DNA of 64,000 nt from Pseudomonas sp. M47T1 (GTDB lineage Bacteria; Pseudomonadota; Gammaproteobacteria; Pseudomonadales; Pseudomonadaceae), in NCBI RefSeq assembly GCF_000263855.1, contig NZ_AJWX01000005.1, positions 124,001 to 188,000 of the forward strand, read 5' to 3'. Within the stretch, counting starts at the first letter, position 1. Each line of letters begins with the position of its first letter. The position numbers and the translations under genes were made by a program. Of the stretch, positions 9,256-17,159 are shown piece by piece. Under the pieces are notes generated by a model, which worked only from the letters and a program-made list of their open reading frames with translations, did not search any database and was not told the DNA's origin.

Positions 9256-9279
9256 GCGCCCTGCCTGCACCGCGCTGCC

Positions 9280-9936
9280 ATGAGCCTGGAGCTGTTTGAC
9301 GAGGCGGCCACGCGCCAGCCGCCACGGGCCGAACAGATCGGCCCGCAGACCTTCGTGCTGCGCGCCTTCGCCCTGCCCTTCATCGACGACCTGCTGCCCC
9401 CCCTGCGCGCGGTGCTCAAGGCGGCGCCCTTGCGGCGCATGATGACGCCCGGCGGGCAAACCATGTCCGTGGCCCTGAGCAATTGCGGGCAGCTGGGGTG
9501 GACCACCGACACCCACGGCTATCGCTACACGCCCCTGGACCCACGCACAGGCCAGCCCTGGCCGGCCCTGCCCGAAGCCTTCCAGCGCCTGGCCCACGAC
9601 GCCGCCGCCCTGGCCGGTTTCGCCGATTTCACGCCCGATGCCTGCCTGATCAACCGCTACGTGCCGGGTGCGCGCATGTCCCTGCACCAGGACCGTAATG
9701 AGCGCGATTACAGCGCGCCCATTGTTTCGGTGTCGCTGGGGCTGCCGGCGATGTTCCAGATGGGCGGCCAGCAACGCAGCGACCGGCCAGTGCGGGTACC
9801 GCTGTTGCATGGTGATGTGATGGTGTGGGGAGGGGTTGATCGGCTGCGGTTTCATGGGGTGTTGCCGTTGAGGGAGGGGGTGCATTCGGTGATGGGCGCG
9901 CAGCGGATCAATTTTACGCTGCGCAAGGCTGGCTGA
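9280..9936 (+). CDS. alkB: Alpha-ketoglutarate-dependent DNA repair dioxygenase AlkB
   Basis: 218 residues, same size as E. coli AlkB. Removes alkyl lesions (1-methyladenine, 3-methylcytosine) by oxidative demethylation. Seen: substrate-loop GWTTDTHGYRYTPLDP (about 73-88), the 2-oxoglutarate contact NRY (125-127), iron ligands H136-x-D138 (LHQDRNE) and H192 (RFHGVLP), and 2-oxoglutarate-binding R209 and R215 (RINFTLR). All catalytic residues are intact. No Ada gene is next to it; an ogt alkyltransferase lies about 31 kb away. Confidence 0.96.
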   Translation: MSLELFDEAATRQPPRAEQIGPQTFVLRAFALPFIDDLLPPLRAVLKAAPLRRMMTPGGQTMSVALSNCGQLGWTTDTHGYRYTPLDPRTGQPWPALPEAFQRLAHDAAALAGFADFTPDACLINRYVPGARMSLHQDRNERDYSAPIVSVSLGLPAMFQMGGQQRSDRPVRVPLLHGDVMVWGGVDRLRFHGVLPLREGVHSVMGAQRINFTLRKAG

Positions 9937-10076
9937 GAGGTTGCTGTTGCTGTTAGCTTTTAGTGGTTACGTTGGGCAATGTCTGGTTCGTGCCCACCCT
10001 TAAGGAAGACCGGACGCCCGAGCAAATCCATCAACGTGCAGCGGCCATGTCTGGCCAGGGACCTGCCTGACTCGTC

Positions 10077-11264
10077 ATGCGAATCATCGAAAAAAATGGC
10101 GCACTGGTGCGCACCCTCACCCCCGCCGAGCAAGTGCTGGTCGAAGGTTTTGTGCACAACAGCCTGGACGGCCATCGCCTGCTGCAAGCCAACCAATGGC
10201 TAATGAAGGTGCGCGGCCAGGGCCAGTGGCTGGCGTGTGACTGCCAGGCCAACGCCTTGCCGGTGATGAACGTGACCCTCAATAGCAGCACCGGCACGCT
10301 GTTCCTCAAGAACAACCCCGGCACCGCCGAGCATGCCGCCGACTGCCCGTTCATCAAGGACGACCGCGAGCCGGGCAGTGCCAGCGAGCGCGACGAGCCG
10401 CCGGCAGCCTGGCTGGCGCCCGATGTTCCGCTGCGCCTGATCGGCGAATTTCGCCCAGCCGACCCCAGCGACAGCGGTGTTGACAGTGCGGCCAATACCC
10501 GCAAGGAACAGCACCGTTTGCTGTCGCTGCTGGTCACGTTGATCGAGGCGTCGGGCCTGAACGTGTATGCCACCCAACACAAACAGGACCTGACCCGGCA
10601 ATTCGCCGAATTGCGCCGCGTGGCGGCCCGTTACCCGTTGGTGGAACGGGTGCCCGCCAGCAACTACCTGGAAACGCGCATGGACATGAAGCACATGATG
10701 ATGCTCAAGGCGCGCCTCAAAGACTCCACCGCGTTCGGCAGCCAGCGTCGCTATGGCCTGCTGCTCGACTGCGTCAACGAAGTACGCACGCGCAAGGTCT
10801 TCAACGGCCGCAGCGACACCGGCTTCGACTTCCAAGGCCACCACTGGCTATGGGGCGGTGAGCGCACCGCAGGCCCTCTGTTAGCCCTGGCCCTGTATTC
10901 GCCCACCACCGCCGGCAGCCAATACTACGAAATGATCCACGTGGCCAGCGTGCCCGTGCTGTCCCGCGCGCAACTGTTCCCCGTGCTGCGCGAGGAAGAG
11001 CGCGAGCCGCTGATGGTGTCCTTGATCGACTGGATGGCCGGCAAAGGCGTCAACGTCATCATGCGCCGCCCGGTGATCGGCGGCGACGTGATGGATGAAC
11101 TGGTGCTGACCTCGGACCTGGATCGGGTGCTGTCGGTGTCGCTGATGAAACAGCCCCTGGGCCCCGAGCCCAGTAGCGACACCTTCAAGCGCCTGGCCGA
11201 CTTCAAGAGCCTGGATACCTTTCGCAAGTATGTGGCCGGGTTTTTCATGCGCGAACGCGATTAA
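10077..11264 (+). CDS. Conserved-looking hypothetical protein with a possible zinc knuckle
   Basis: 395 residues, not recognised. No signal peptide or membrane segment. The N-terminal part has a CxC...HxxxC arrangement (C54, C56, H86, C90: WLACDCQ and EHAADCPF) that could bind zinc. A variable, Asp/Ser-rich linker (about 93-145) follows, then a larger alpha/beta-like region including YGLLLDCVNEVRTRKVF, GHHWLWGG and LMVSLIDWMAGKGVNVIMRRP. The last segment resembles a domain that could handle nucleic acid or nucleotide, but I see no known catalytic motif. It stands alone between alkB and lpxO with 140 and 181-base gaps. Confidence 0.7.
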   Translation: MRIIEKNGALVRTLTPAEQVLVEGFVHNSLDGHRLLQANQWLMKVRGQGQWLACDCQANALPVMNVTLNSSTGTLFLKNNPGTAEHAADCPFIKDDREPGSASERDEPPAAWLAPDVPLRLIGEFRPADPSDSGVDSAANTRKEQHRLLSLLVTLIEASGLNVYATQHKQDLTRQFAELRRVAARYPLVERVPASNYLETRMDMKHMMMLKARLKDSTAFGSQRRYGLLLDCVNEVRTRKVFNGRSDTGFDFQGHHWLWGGERTAGPLLALALYSPTTAGSQYYEMIHVASVPVLSRAQLFPVLREEEREPLMVSLIDWMAGKGVNVIMRRPVIGGDVMDELVLTSDLDRVLSVSLMKQPLGPEPSSDTFKRLADFKSLDTFRKYVAGFFMRERD

Positions 11265-11445
11265 AGGCTGTTGACGATGACCCGCATCAACTTTATATGA
11301 AATTTGCCCTGCGACTTTCGCCCACTACTTCCCCTGACTTGCTGGTGGGTTATACTAGCCGGCGCTTTCCTTATCTTGATTTCTGCTTTTCCTACACTCA
11401 TTGCGGCCCGTCTGCTGGTGTTCAGTCCTACTTAAACGATCCATT

Positions 11446-12345
11446 ATGAAACTCATCATTCTTGCCCTGTTCATCTTGTCCATTGCCTTCGTGCACTTTC
11501 GCGGGCGTGTGCGGCACAGGTTCACTCGCCAACTGAGTGACCACTCCAGCTTCCTCGCACCGGTCAATGTGTTCCTGTACCTGTTCTCCAAATTGCCGGC
11601 ACGCCCGTACCTGGATGCCCGTGACTTCCCCGAATTGGCGCCCTTGCAGCAGCACTGGCAGGAGATCCGCGAGGAAGGCGTGCGGTTGATGGAAATGGGC
11701 GAGATCAAGAAGTCCGCCGGCCACGACGACGTGGGCTTCAATTCGTTTTTCAAGACCGGCTGGAAGCGCTTCTACCTGAAGTGGTACGGCGACAGCCATC
11801 CTTCGGCCAGCCAGCTGTGCCCGCGCACCACCGAACTGCTGGCCGGCATCGGCACGGTCAAGGCCGCCATGTTCGCCGCGCTGCCGCCTGGCTCGCGGCT
11901 GGTACGCCACCGCGACCCGTATGCCGGCTCGTACCGCTACCACCTGGGCCTGCAAACCCCCAACGACCCCGGCTGCTACATCAACGTGGACGGGGAAAAC
12001 TATTACTGGCGCGACGGTGAGCCGGTGCTGTTCGACGAGACCTACATTCACTACGCCGAAAACACCACCGAGCAGAACCGCATCATTCTGTTCTGCGACG
12101 TTGAACGCCCATTGAAATACCGCTGGGCTGCGGCGTTCAACCGCTGGTTCAGCTACAAGGTCATGGCGGCCGCTGCCGCGCCTAACAGCGAGGGCGACAA
12201 GACCGGGGGCATCAACCGCCTGTTCAGCCGCATCTACAAGGTGCGCGAACGCGGCAAGGCGCTGAAAAAACGCAATCGTGCGCAGTACTACGCAGAAAAA
12301 TGGGCCGTCGTGACGCTGTTCGCGCTGTTGTTCATTTATATCTGA
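11446..12345 (+). CDS. lpxO: Lipid A 2-hydroxylase LpxO-like (Fe(II)/2-oxoglutarate)
   Basis: 299 residues from ATG 11446. Hydrophobic N-terminal anchor (MKLIILALFILSIAFVHFRG) and a second hydrophobic stretch at the very C-terminus (WAVVTLFALLFIYI), as in LpxO. The aspartyl/asparaginyl beta-hydroxylase-type core has the iron ligands H155 and D157 (LVRHRDPYAGSYRYHLGL) and H202 (ETYIHYAENTTEQNR), with R212 for 2-oxoglutarate. LpxO hydroxylates the secondary acyl chain of lipid A at the inner membrane. An Asp/Asn hydroxylase of other function is less likely given the membrane anchors. A TATACT box at 11351-11356 may be the -10 of its promoter. Confidence 0.88.
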   Translation: MKLIILALFILSIAFVHFRGRVRHRFTRQLSDHSSFLAPVNVFLYLFSKLPARPYLDARDFPELAPLQQHWQEIREEGVRLMEMGEIKKSAGHDDVGFNSFFKTGWKRFYLKWYGDSHPSASQLCPRTTELLAGIGTVKAAMFAALPPGSRLVRHRDPYAGSYRYHLGLQTPNDPGCYINVDGENYYWRDGEPVLFDETYIHYAENTTEQNRIILFCDVERPLKYRWAAAFNRWFSYKVMAAAAAPNSEGDKTGGINRLFSRIYKVRERGKALKKRNRAQYYAEKWAVVTLFALLFIYI

Positions 12346-12353
12346 GTGCCGGC

Positions 12354-12378
12354 GGTGCCCTTTGCAATAAAGGGCACC
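12354..12378 (+). terminator. Strong hairpin after lpxO, likely terminator
   Basis: Perfect 10-bp stem GGTGCCCTTT-GCAAT-AAAGGGCACC, starting 8 bases after the lpxO stop codon, with flanking CCGGC bases able to extend it. It lacks a clear U-run, so it may be a processing or mRNA-end hairpin rather than a classic intrinsic terminator. Confidence 0.55.
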
Positions 12379-12585
12379 GGCTAACTACCTGCAATTTGCG
12401 CAACAGTCTTTTCCAACTTCAGGCATGAATCACTTTACCACTTAGTGTAAGTTGGGCCTCGACCTGATTTATCTTGCCCTAGTTGTACTTCCCAGCGGCA
12501 ATCGCTGAATGCCCATCATAAAAATTCCTGCGTCGCCGCCACGGTGCAAGTATGCCTGCACCCTTGTTTTAGATGCTCAGCGCCG

Positions 12586-12648
12586 CTGGTGGTGGAGCCG
12601 CCGAGCAAGGCCCATGCCCTGCACGTGGACAGCCTGGAAGAAGCCTGA
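12586..12648 (+). pseudogene. Possible C-terminal gene remnant
   Basis: In the 485-base gap after lpxO, one frame reads LVVEPPSKAHALHVDSLEEA followed by a stop. It looks like the end of a protein, without a start codon or upstream body. It lies just before dispersed repeat copy 2. I cannot name the family; it may be chance. Confidence 0.25.
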
Positions 12649-12685
12649 GGATGACGACGCCGCGAATCGCCTCAAACACCGCCCC

Positions 12686-12789
12686 TGTAGAAGCTGCCGC
12701 CAGGCTGCGAAGGCGCGCACCGCGTGCCTGCGATCGACATAACACCGCCAAAGGTCCTGCGGACTTTCTCGCAGCCTGGCGCCAGCTCC
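12686..12789 (+). repeat. Dispersed ~100-bp repeat, copy 2
   Basis: Same element as on the minus strand at 6514-6617: starts AGCTGCCGCCAGGCTGCGAA, contains GCGATCGA and the conserved CCGCCAAAGGTCCTGCGGAC stretch, and ends with the inverted terminal part TCGCAGCCTGGCGCCAGCTC. The remainder of the 12346-12830 gap holds only the lpxO hairpin and a possible gene remnant. Confidence 0.75.
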
Positions 12790-12830
12790 GGGATTTTGGC
12801 GTGGCCTGCGCGCGACCAACCTGTACGTGA

Positions 12831-14048
12831 TTACGCCATGGCTTGGGCCTGGGCCTCGCGGGTACGGCGCGCGCTCATGCCCAGACCGAACCCCAGCAAC
12901 CCGATCAGCGCCGAGGTACTGAGCACTGCCGCGGCGCTGAACGCCGGGTCGTGGCCAAAGCCCACCGCAAAGGTGCACAAGGCCCCTACCGCCATTTGCC
13001 CGAAGCCGTACAAACCGGCCGCAGCCCCTACCAAGTGGGCATCCACGCTCAACGCCCGGCTCATGGCCGCGGGGCTTGCCAGCCCCGCCCCCACGGCAAA
13101 CAGGCTGACCAGCCCGACAATCCAGGCCACGGACACCCCGCCGGCCATCACCACCGCCAGCAGGCTAAGCGCCGAGGCAATGCTCAACAGCGCCCCCACC
13201 AGCAGCAGGCGATCAACCGACATGGTCCGAATCAGGCGGCGCGTCAGGGCATTGCCCACTGACATGCCCACGATCAGCATGCCCAGGTAAACACCAACTT
13301 CGCTCAAGGGGCGATGCAGCTCAGTGCCAATGATGAACGGCGCCGCGGCAATGAAGGCGTAAATGGCCGTGGTCATGCACGCGCCACCGATGGCAAAGCC
13401 GAGAAATACCGGGGAACGCAACAATTGCGTGTAGTCACGCACCAGCGCATGGGCACTGACTTGCCCGCTGGGGGTGGAGGTTTCCGGCAGCAACCGCCAG
13501 GTGCACAGCAACGTCACCGCGCCCAGGCTGGCCAGCACCAGGAAAATGGCCCGCCAGCCCAGGTGCTCGCTGATCAGCGAGCCCACCAGCGGCGCGAAGC
13601 CGGGGCCGATCATCATCATGAGGTTGAGCAGCGCCAGGTCACGCACGGCATCGTCCAGCCGTGCGCCATCGCGCACAATCGCCCGCCCCAAGGCCAGGCC
13701 CGCACAACCGCCCAGCGCTTGCACCAGGCGCGCCAGCACCAGGGTATGCACGCCGCCGGCAAACGCGGCGCAAAACCCGGCCACGGTGTACAGGCTCAAG
13801 CCTACCAGCAGCAACGGGCGCCGTCCCAGGCCATCGGACAGCGGCCCGTAGGCCAACTGCCCGAACGCCAGGCCCAGGATGTAGATACTGATGGTGCGTT
13901 GCATCGCAGCGCTGTCCACCCCCAACGCCTGGGCGGCGGCAGGCAGTGCCGGAACGAACATGTGCATGGCCAGCGTGCCGCTGATGGTGATCAGCACCAA
14001 CAGCCAGACAGGGGCACGCGGGGGTGACGCGGCAACGGATGAGGGCAT
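12831..14048 (-). CDS. Bcr/CflA-type MFS multidrug efflux transporter
   Basis: 405 residues, 12 predicted membrane segments, no signal peptide. Family marks: N-terminal TISGTLAMHMFVPALPAAAQALG, the MFS motif A after helix 2 (GPLSDGLGRRPLLLVG), and the 12-helix drug:H+ motif in helices 4-5 (ALGRAIVRDGA and IGPGFAPLVGSLISEHLGWRAIF). Such pumps export bicyclomycin, chloramphenicol/florfenicol-like drugs or other small compounds by proton antiport; substrate not deducible. Upstream, 31 bases away on the same strand, is a 44-residue membrane-protein gene, so the two may be co-transcribed. Confidence 0.9.
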   Translation of the reverse strand: MPSSVAASPPRAPVWLLVLITISGTLAMHMFVPALPAAAQALGVDSAAMQRTISIYILGLAFGQLAYGPLSDGLGRRPLLLVGLSLYTVAGFCAAFAGGVHTLVLARLVQALGGCAGLALGRAIVRDGARLDDAVRDLALLNLMMMIGPGFAPLVGSLISEHLGWRAIFLVLASLGAVTLLCTWRLLPETSTPSGQVSAHALVRDYTQLLRSPVFLGFAIGGACMTTAIYAFIAAAPFIIGTELHRPLSEVGVYLGMLIVGMSVGNALTRRLIRTMSVDRLLLVGALLSIASALSLLAVVMAGGVSVAWIVGLVSLFAVGAGLASPAAMSRALSVDAHLVGAAAGLYGFGQMAVGALCTFAVGFGHDPAFSAAAVLSTSALIGLLGFGLGMSARRTREAQAQAMA

Positions 14049-14079
14049 ATAGGTAGCAACCTAATGAATAGGCTGCCAA

Positions 14080-14214
14080 CTATAGGGAACCGCCCTCCTC
14101 CTTGTCTACGTGCCGCTTGTCGCCAGTATCACGCAACAGGTCGTAGAGCACGGTCGCCGGGCCCAGTATCGCAATCACGACCAGCGCGATCAGGCCGATA
14201 GTCGAATGGTTCAT
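14080..14214 (-). CDS. Small single-pass membrane protein (44 aa)
   Basis: MNHSTIGLIALVVIAILGPA starts a 44-residue frame with one hydrophobic helix (about 6-24) and a charged tail (YDLLRDTGDKRHVDKEEGG). A CAGGGA ribosome site lies about 7 bases upstream of ATG 14214. It ends 31 bases before the Bcr/CflA transporter start. Function unknown; small helper of the pump is only a guess from position. Confidence 0.6.
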   Translation of the reverse strand: MNHSTIGLIALVVIAILGPATVLYDLLRDTGDKRHVDKEEGGSL

Positions 14215-14325
14215 GGTCAATCCCTGCCAGGCTGGGTGATACGGCAAGAATCCCCCCAACGGCGCGGGCCTGGCAACCGTTTTTACCGAGTCTTTACGCC
14301 CGATCGCGTCTCATTCAGCTGCGGT

Positions 14326-14589
14326 TCACTCACCCAGGTTGCACACCTCGGCCATGCGACGGTAGTTGAGCACATGTTCCTGGTGCTGCGAGTCCAGGTA
14401 CGTCATGTGCGCACCCACCACTTGGCAGGTCATCGAATTGTCGGCATTGTCGGCCAGCACTTTCTGAATATCCAGGTGCTGACCGTAGTGGTAGGTGTCC
14501 TGGACCGGTGCGGCGGCGGCCTGTGCGGCTACGGCGCCAAAGCTGGCGGTGGCAAACACGGCAATGGCGCTGATGGTCTTGATGTTCAT
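14326..14589 (-). CDS. DUF2790 periplasmic protein
   Basis: 87 residues from ATG 14589. Signal peptide MNIKTISAIAVFATASFGAVAAQA. The mature region matches the DUF2790 pattern known from Pseudomonas: YHYGQHLDIQKVLA, a Cys in MTCQVVGAHMTYLDSQHQEH, then LNYRRMAEVCNLGE with a second Cys. These small secreted proteins often lie next to two-component systems and respond to metals or envelope stress; their role is unknown. Here the gene is divergent from the response regulator at 14820. Confidence 0.88.
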   Translation of the reverse strand: MNIKTISAIAVFATASFGAVAAQAAAAPVQDTYHYGQHLDIQKVLADNADNSMTCQVVGAHMTYLDSQHQEHVLNYRRMAEVCNLGE

Positions 14590-14720
14590 GGTGAAGCCCT
14601 CAATCATTCAATTCGCTGGAAGGTGGCCGCTACTGCTGTGAGGCCGTGGTGCTATTGAATGGCGGCGGGGTATCTGCAATGTGTCACCATAGGCCCTTGA
14701 AACGAGGGTTTTGCACCACT

Positions 14721-14746
14721 GTGTATCTGTACGCCGGCAGATACAC
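14721..14746. promoter_or_regulatory. Inverted repeat in divergent DUF2790 / response-regulator region
   Basis: Perfect 9-bp arms GTGTATCTG and CAGATACAC separated by 8 bases. It lies 74 bases before the response regulator start and 130 bases before the DUF2790 start. The position suggests a regulator binding site, plausibly autoregulation by the neighbouring response regulator, but OmpR-type sites are usually direct repeats, so this is inference. Confidence 0.5.
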
Positions 14747-14819
14747 TGGTATACAAAGCCAGGCGAGCAAACCCCAGGCCGCTGGGTAGAATGCGGGCAA
14801 CTGCCCAAAAGGAGCTGTC

Positions 14820-15560
14820 ATGGAGCATGTGGACCATATTCTGATCGTCGACGACGATCGCGAGATCCGTGAACTGGTTGGCAACTACCTGAAGAAGAAC
14901 GGCCTGCGCACCACCGTGGCCGGTGACGGTCGGCAAATGCGCGCCGCCCTGGACGACACCCCCATTGACCTGATCGTGCTGGACATCATGATGCCCGGCG
15001 ACGACGGCCTGCTGCTGTGCCGTGAACTGCGTGCCGGCAAGCACAAGGCGGTACCAGTGTTGATGCTGACCGCCCGCAACGACGAAACCGACCGCATCAT
15101 CGGCCTGGAAATGGGCGCCGACGACTACCTGACCAAACCGTTCGCCGCCCGCGAGCTGCTGGCCCGCATCAATGCCGTGCTGCGCCGCACCCGGATGCTG
15201 CCGCCCAACCTGCAAGTGACCGAAAGCGGCCGGCTGCTGGCGTTCGGCCAATGGCGGCTGGACACCAGCGCCCGACACCTGCTGGACCCCGAAGACACCC
15301 TGGTGGCCCTGAGCGGCGCGGAATATCGCCTATTGCGGGTATTTCTCGACCATCCCCAGCGGGTGCTCAACCGCGACCAGTTGCTGAACCTGACCCAGGG
15401 CCGCGACGCCGACCTGTTCGACCGCTCCATCGACCTGCTGGTCAGCCGCCTGCGCCAACGCCTGCTGGATGACGCCCGTGAGCCTGCGTACATCAAGACT
15501 GTGCGCAGTGAGGGCTATGTGTTTTCCATGCCGGTACAGGTCATCGGAGCCCCCGCATGA
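14820..15560 (+). CDS. OmpR-family response regulator
   Basis: 246 residues. Receiver domain 1-120 with acidic pocket DDD (11-13), phospho-acceptor D55 (IVLDIMMPG), T84 and K106 (YLTKPFAA); winged-helix DNA-binding domain from about 150 with LSGAEYRLLRVFLDHPQRVL and the recognition segment FDRSIDLLVSRLRQRL ending in YIKTVRSEGYVF. Transcription factor controlled by the downstream kinase, with which it overlaps by ATGA (15557-15560). Signal and regulon cannot be told from sequence; the divergent DUF2790 gene is a likely target. Confidence 0.94.
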   Translation: MEHVDHILIVDDDREIRELVGNYLKKNGLRTTVAGDGRQMRAALDDTPIDLIVLDIMMPGDDGLLLCRELRAGKHKAVPVLMLTARNDETDRIIGLEMGADDYLTKPFAARELLARINAVLRRTRMLPPNLQVTESGRLLAFGQWRLDTSARHLLDPEDTLVALSGAEYRLLRVFLDHPQRVLNRDQLLNLTQGRDADLFDRSIDLLVSRLRQRLLDDAREPAYIKTVRSEGYVFSMPVQVIGAPA

Positions 15561-16861
15561 AAGCCTGGTTTCCCTGGCCGCGCACCCTGGCCTCGCGGCT
15601 GTCGCTGATTTTCCTGGCTGGCCTGGTGCTGGCCTATGGCTTGTCGTTCGGCGCGCAATACTGGGAGCGTTACCTGAGCTCCGAGTCGATGATGCACAAG
15701 ACCATGGAGCGCGACGTGGCCACCGGCGTCGCCATTCTCGACCATGTGCCCGCCGACCAGCGCAGCGAATGGATCACCCGCCTGGAACGCCAGGTGTACA
15801 AGTTCGAACTGGGCGAAGGCAGCGGCGGCCAGCCGCTGGCCATCAAGGACCTGCCCCACGCCGGGCAGGCGATTCTCACCGGCCTGGACAACAGCCATCA
15901 ATTGAGCTTCACCCACACGGTGGACCCTCGTGACCGTTTCCAGGCCCACGTTCGCCTGCAAGACGGCACGCCGGTGACTATCGACGTGCACCCCTCCTCC
16001 ATGCCCATTCCACAGTGGTTGCCGATCATGCTGCTGATCCAGTTGGCCGTGGTGTGGGGATGCACCTGGGCGGCGGTGCGCATGGCCACCCGCCCGCTGA
16101 CCCGCCTGGCCAGCGCCGCCGAAGCCCTGGACCCCAACAGCAGCGGCCAGCGCCTGGACGAAAGCGGGCCCAGCGAGGTGACCCACGCCGCGTCAGCGTT
16201 CAACGCCATGCAGGATCGCATCGGCGCCTACCTCAAGGAACGCATGCAACTGCTGGGCGCCATCAGCCATGACCTGCAAACGCCCTTGACGCGGATGAAA
16301 CTGCGCGCCGAATTCATGGATGATGGCGTGGAAAAAGACAAGCTATGGCACGACCTCAGTGAGATGGAGCACCTGGTGCGCGAAGGCATCGCCTACGCCC
16401 GCACCATCCACGGCGCCACCGAAGCCAGTTGCCGCATCGACGTGGACGCCTTCCTGCAAAGCCTGGTTTTCGACTACCAGGACGTGAACCAGCCGGTCAG
16501 CCTGGCCGGCAACAGCGTGGCGCAGATCGACACTCGCCCCCAGGCGCTGCGGCGCATCCTGTCGAACCTGGTGGACAACGCGCTGAAGTTCGCCGGCGAC
16601 GTCAGCCTGGGCAGCACCCAGGCCGAGGACGGCAGCGTGACCATCGAGGTGCTCGACAACGGCCCGGGCATTGCCGAGGAGCAACTGCAAGAGGTGTTCA
16701 AACCGTTCTACCGCCTGGAAAACTCGCGCAACCGCGACACCGGCGGCACGGGCCTGGGCCTGGCCATCGCCCAGCAACTGACCTTGGCCATCGGCGGCAC
16801 CCTGACCCTGAGCAACCGCGAAAGCGGCGGCCTGCGGGCGATGTTGCACTTGCCAGCCTGA
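15557..16861 (+). CDS. Sensor histidine kinase (EnvZ-like layout)
   Basis: 434 residues: membrane helix 11-32, periplasmic sensor region about 33-151, second helix 152-173, HAMP about 174-226, dimerisation/phosphoacceptor box with H238 (GAISHDLQTPLTRMK), then the HATPase domain with N box (NLVDNALKF), G1 (DNGPGI) and G2 (GGTGLGLAIAQQ). Phosphorylates the response regulator encoded just upstream. The periplasmic region shows no recognisable ligand motif. Confidence 0.94.
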   Translation: MKAWFPWPRTLASRLSLIFLAGLVLAYGLSFGAQYWERYLSSESMMHKTMERDVATGVAILDHVPADQRSEWITRLERQVYKFELGEGSGGQPLAIKDLPHAGQAILTGLDNSHQLSFTHTVDPRDRFQAHVRLQDGTPVTIDVHPSSMPIPQWLPIMLLIQLAVVWGCTWAAVRMATRPLTRLASAAEALDPNSSGQRLDESGPSEVTHAASAFNAMQDRIGAYLKERMQLLGAISHDLQTPLTRMKLRAEFMDDGVEKDKLWHDLSEMEHLVREGIAYARTIHGATEASCRIDVDAFLQSLVFDYQDVNQPVSLAGNSVAQIDTRPQALRRILSNLVDNALKFAGDVSLGSTQAEDGSVTIEVLDNGPGIAEEQLQEVFKPFYRLENSRNRDTGGTGLGLAIAQQLTLAIGGTLTLSNRESGGLRAMLHLPA

Positions 16862-16866
16862 CCCTC

Positions 16867-16965
16867 CGTAGCGGCCACCAGGCCGTAGCTGCCGCAGTCT
16901 GCGAAGGCCCGCATTGCGGGCCCGCGATCACCGTGACACCGTCAAAGGCCCTGCGGACCTTTTCG
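16867..16965 (+). repeat. Dispersed ~100-bp repeat, copy 3 (diverged)
   Basis: Shares AGCTGCCGCAGTCTGCGAAG, GGCCCGC...GCGGGCCCGCGATC and GTCAAAGGCCCTGCGGACC with the copies at 6514-6617 and 12686-12789. Its right end breaks off near 16965, exactly where a catalase-like coding remnant on the opposite strand begins. Confidence 0.7.
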
Positions 16966-17109
16966 GAGTTTGTGCAGCAACTGCACATCCTGCAGCATTA
17001 CCGGGCCGTTGGCGCCGGCGGTTTGTGAGTGCTGGTTATCACCCACCGCAGCGCCATTGTCGCGGGTCAGGGTGTCGGCAATGAAAGCGTCTATGCGCTC
17101 GATTGAACG
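16942..17109 (-). pseudogene. katB: Catalase (katB-like) N-terminal remnant
   Basis: Reading the minus strand from about 17109 gives RSIERIDAFIADTLTRDNGA then AVGDNQHSQTAGANGPVM then LQDVQLLHKL, after which homology ends and the frame runs into repeat sequence and a stop at 16942. The DNQ-S-TAG--GP--LQDV-L--KL pattern is the conserved N-terminal arm of monofunctional haem catalases and is closest, from memory, to periplasmic KatB of Pseudomonas. There is no in-frame start codon or signal peptide, and the haem and catalytic regions (about 90% of the gene) are gone. The break coincides with dispersed repeat copy 3, pointing to a deletion at the repeat. Confidence 0.8.
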
Positions 17110-17159
17110 TGTTACGTTCCATACCCCCGTGGCGCAACGGTCATGACAGACTGATCAGT

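Noticed and set aside
12351..12380. Classic intrinsic terminator after lpxO
   Set aside because: The hairpin is strong and is reported, but there is no U-run, so it was not scored as a certain intrinsic terminator.
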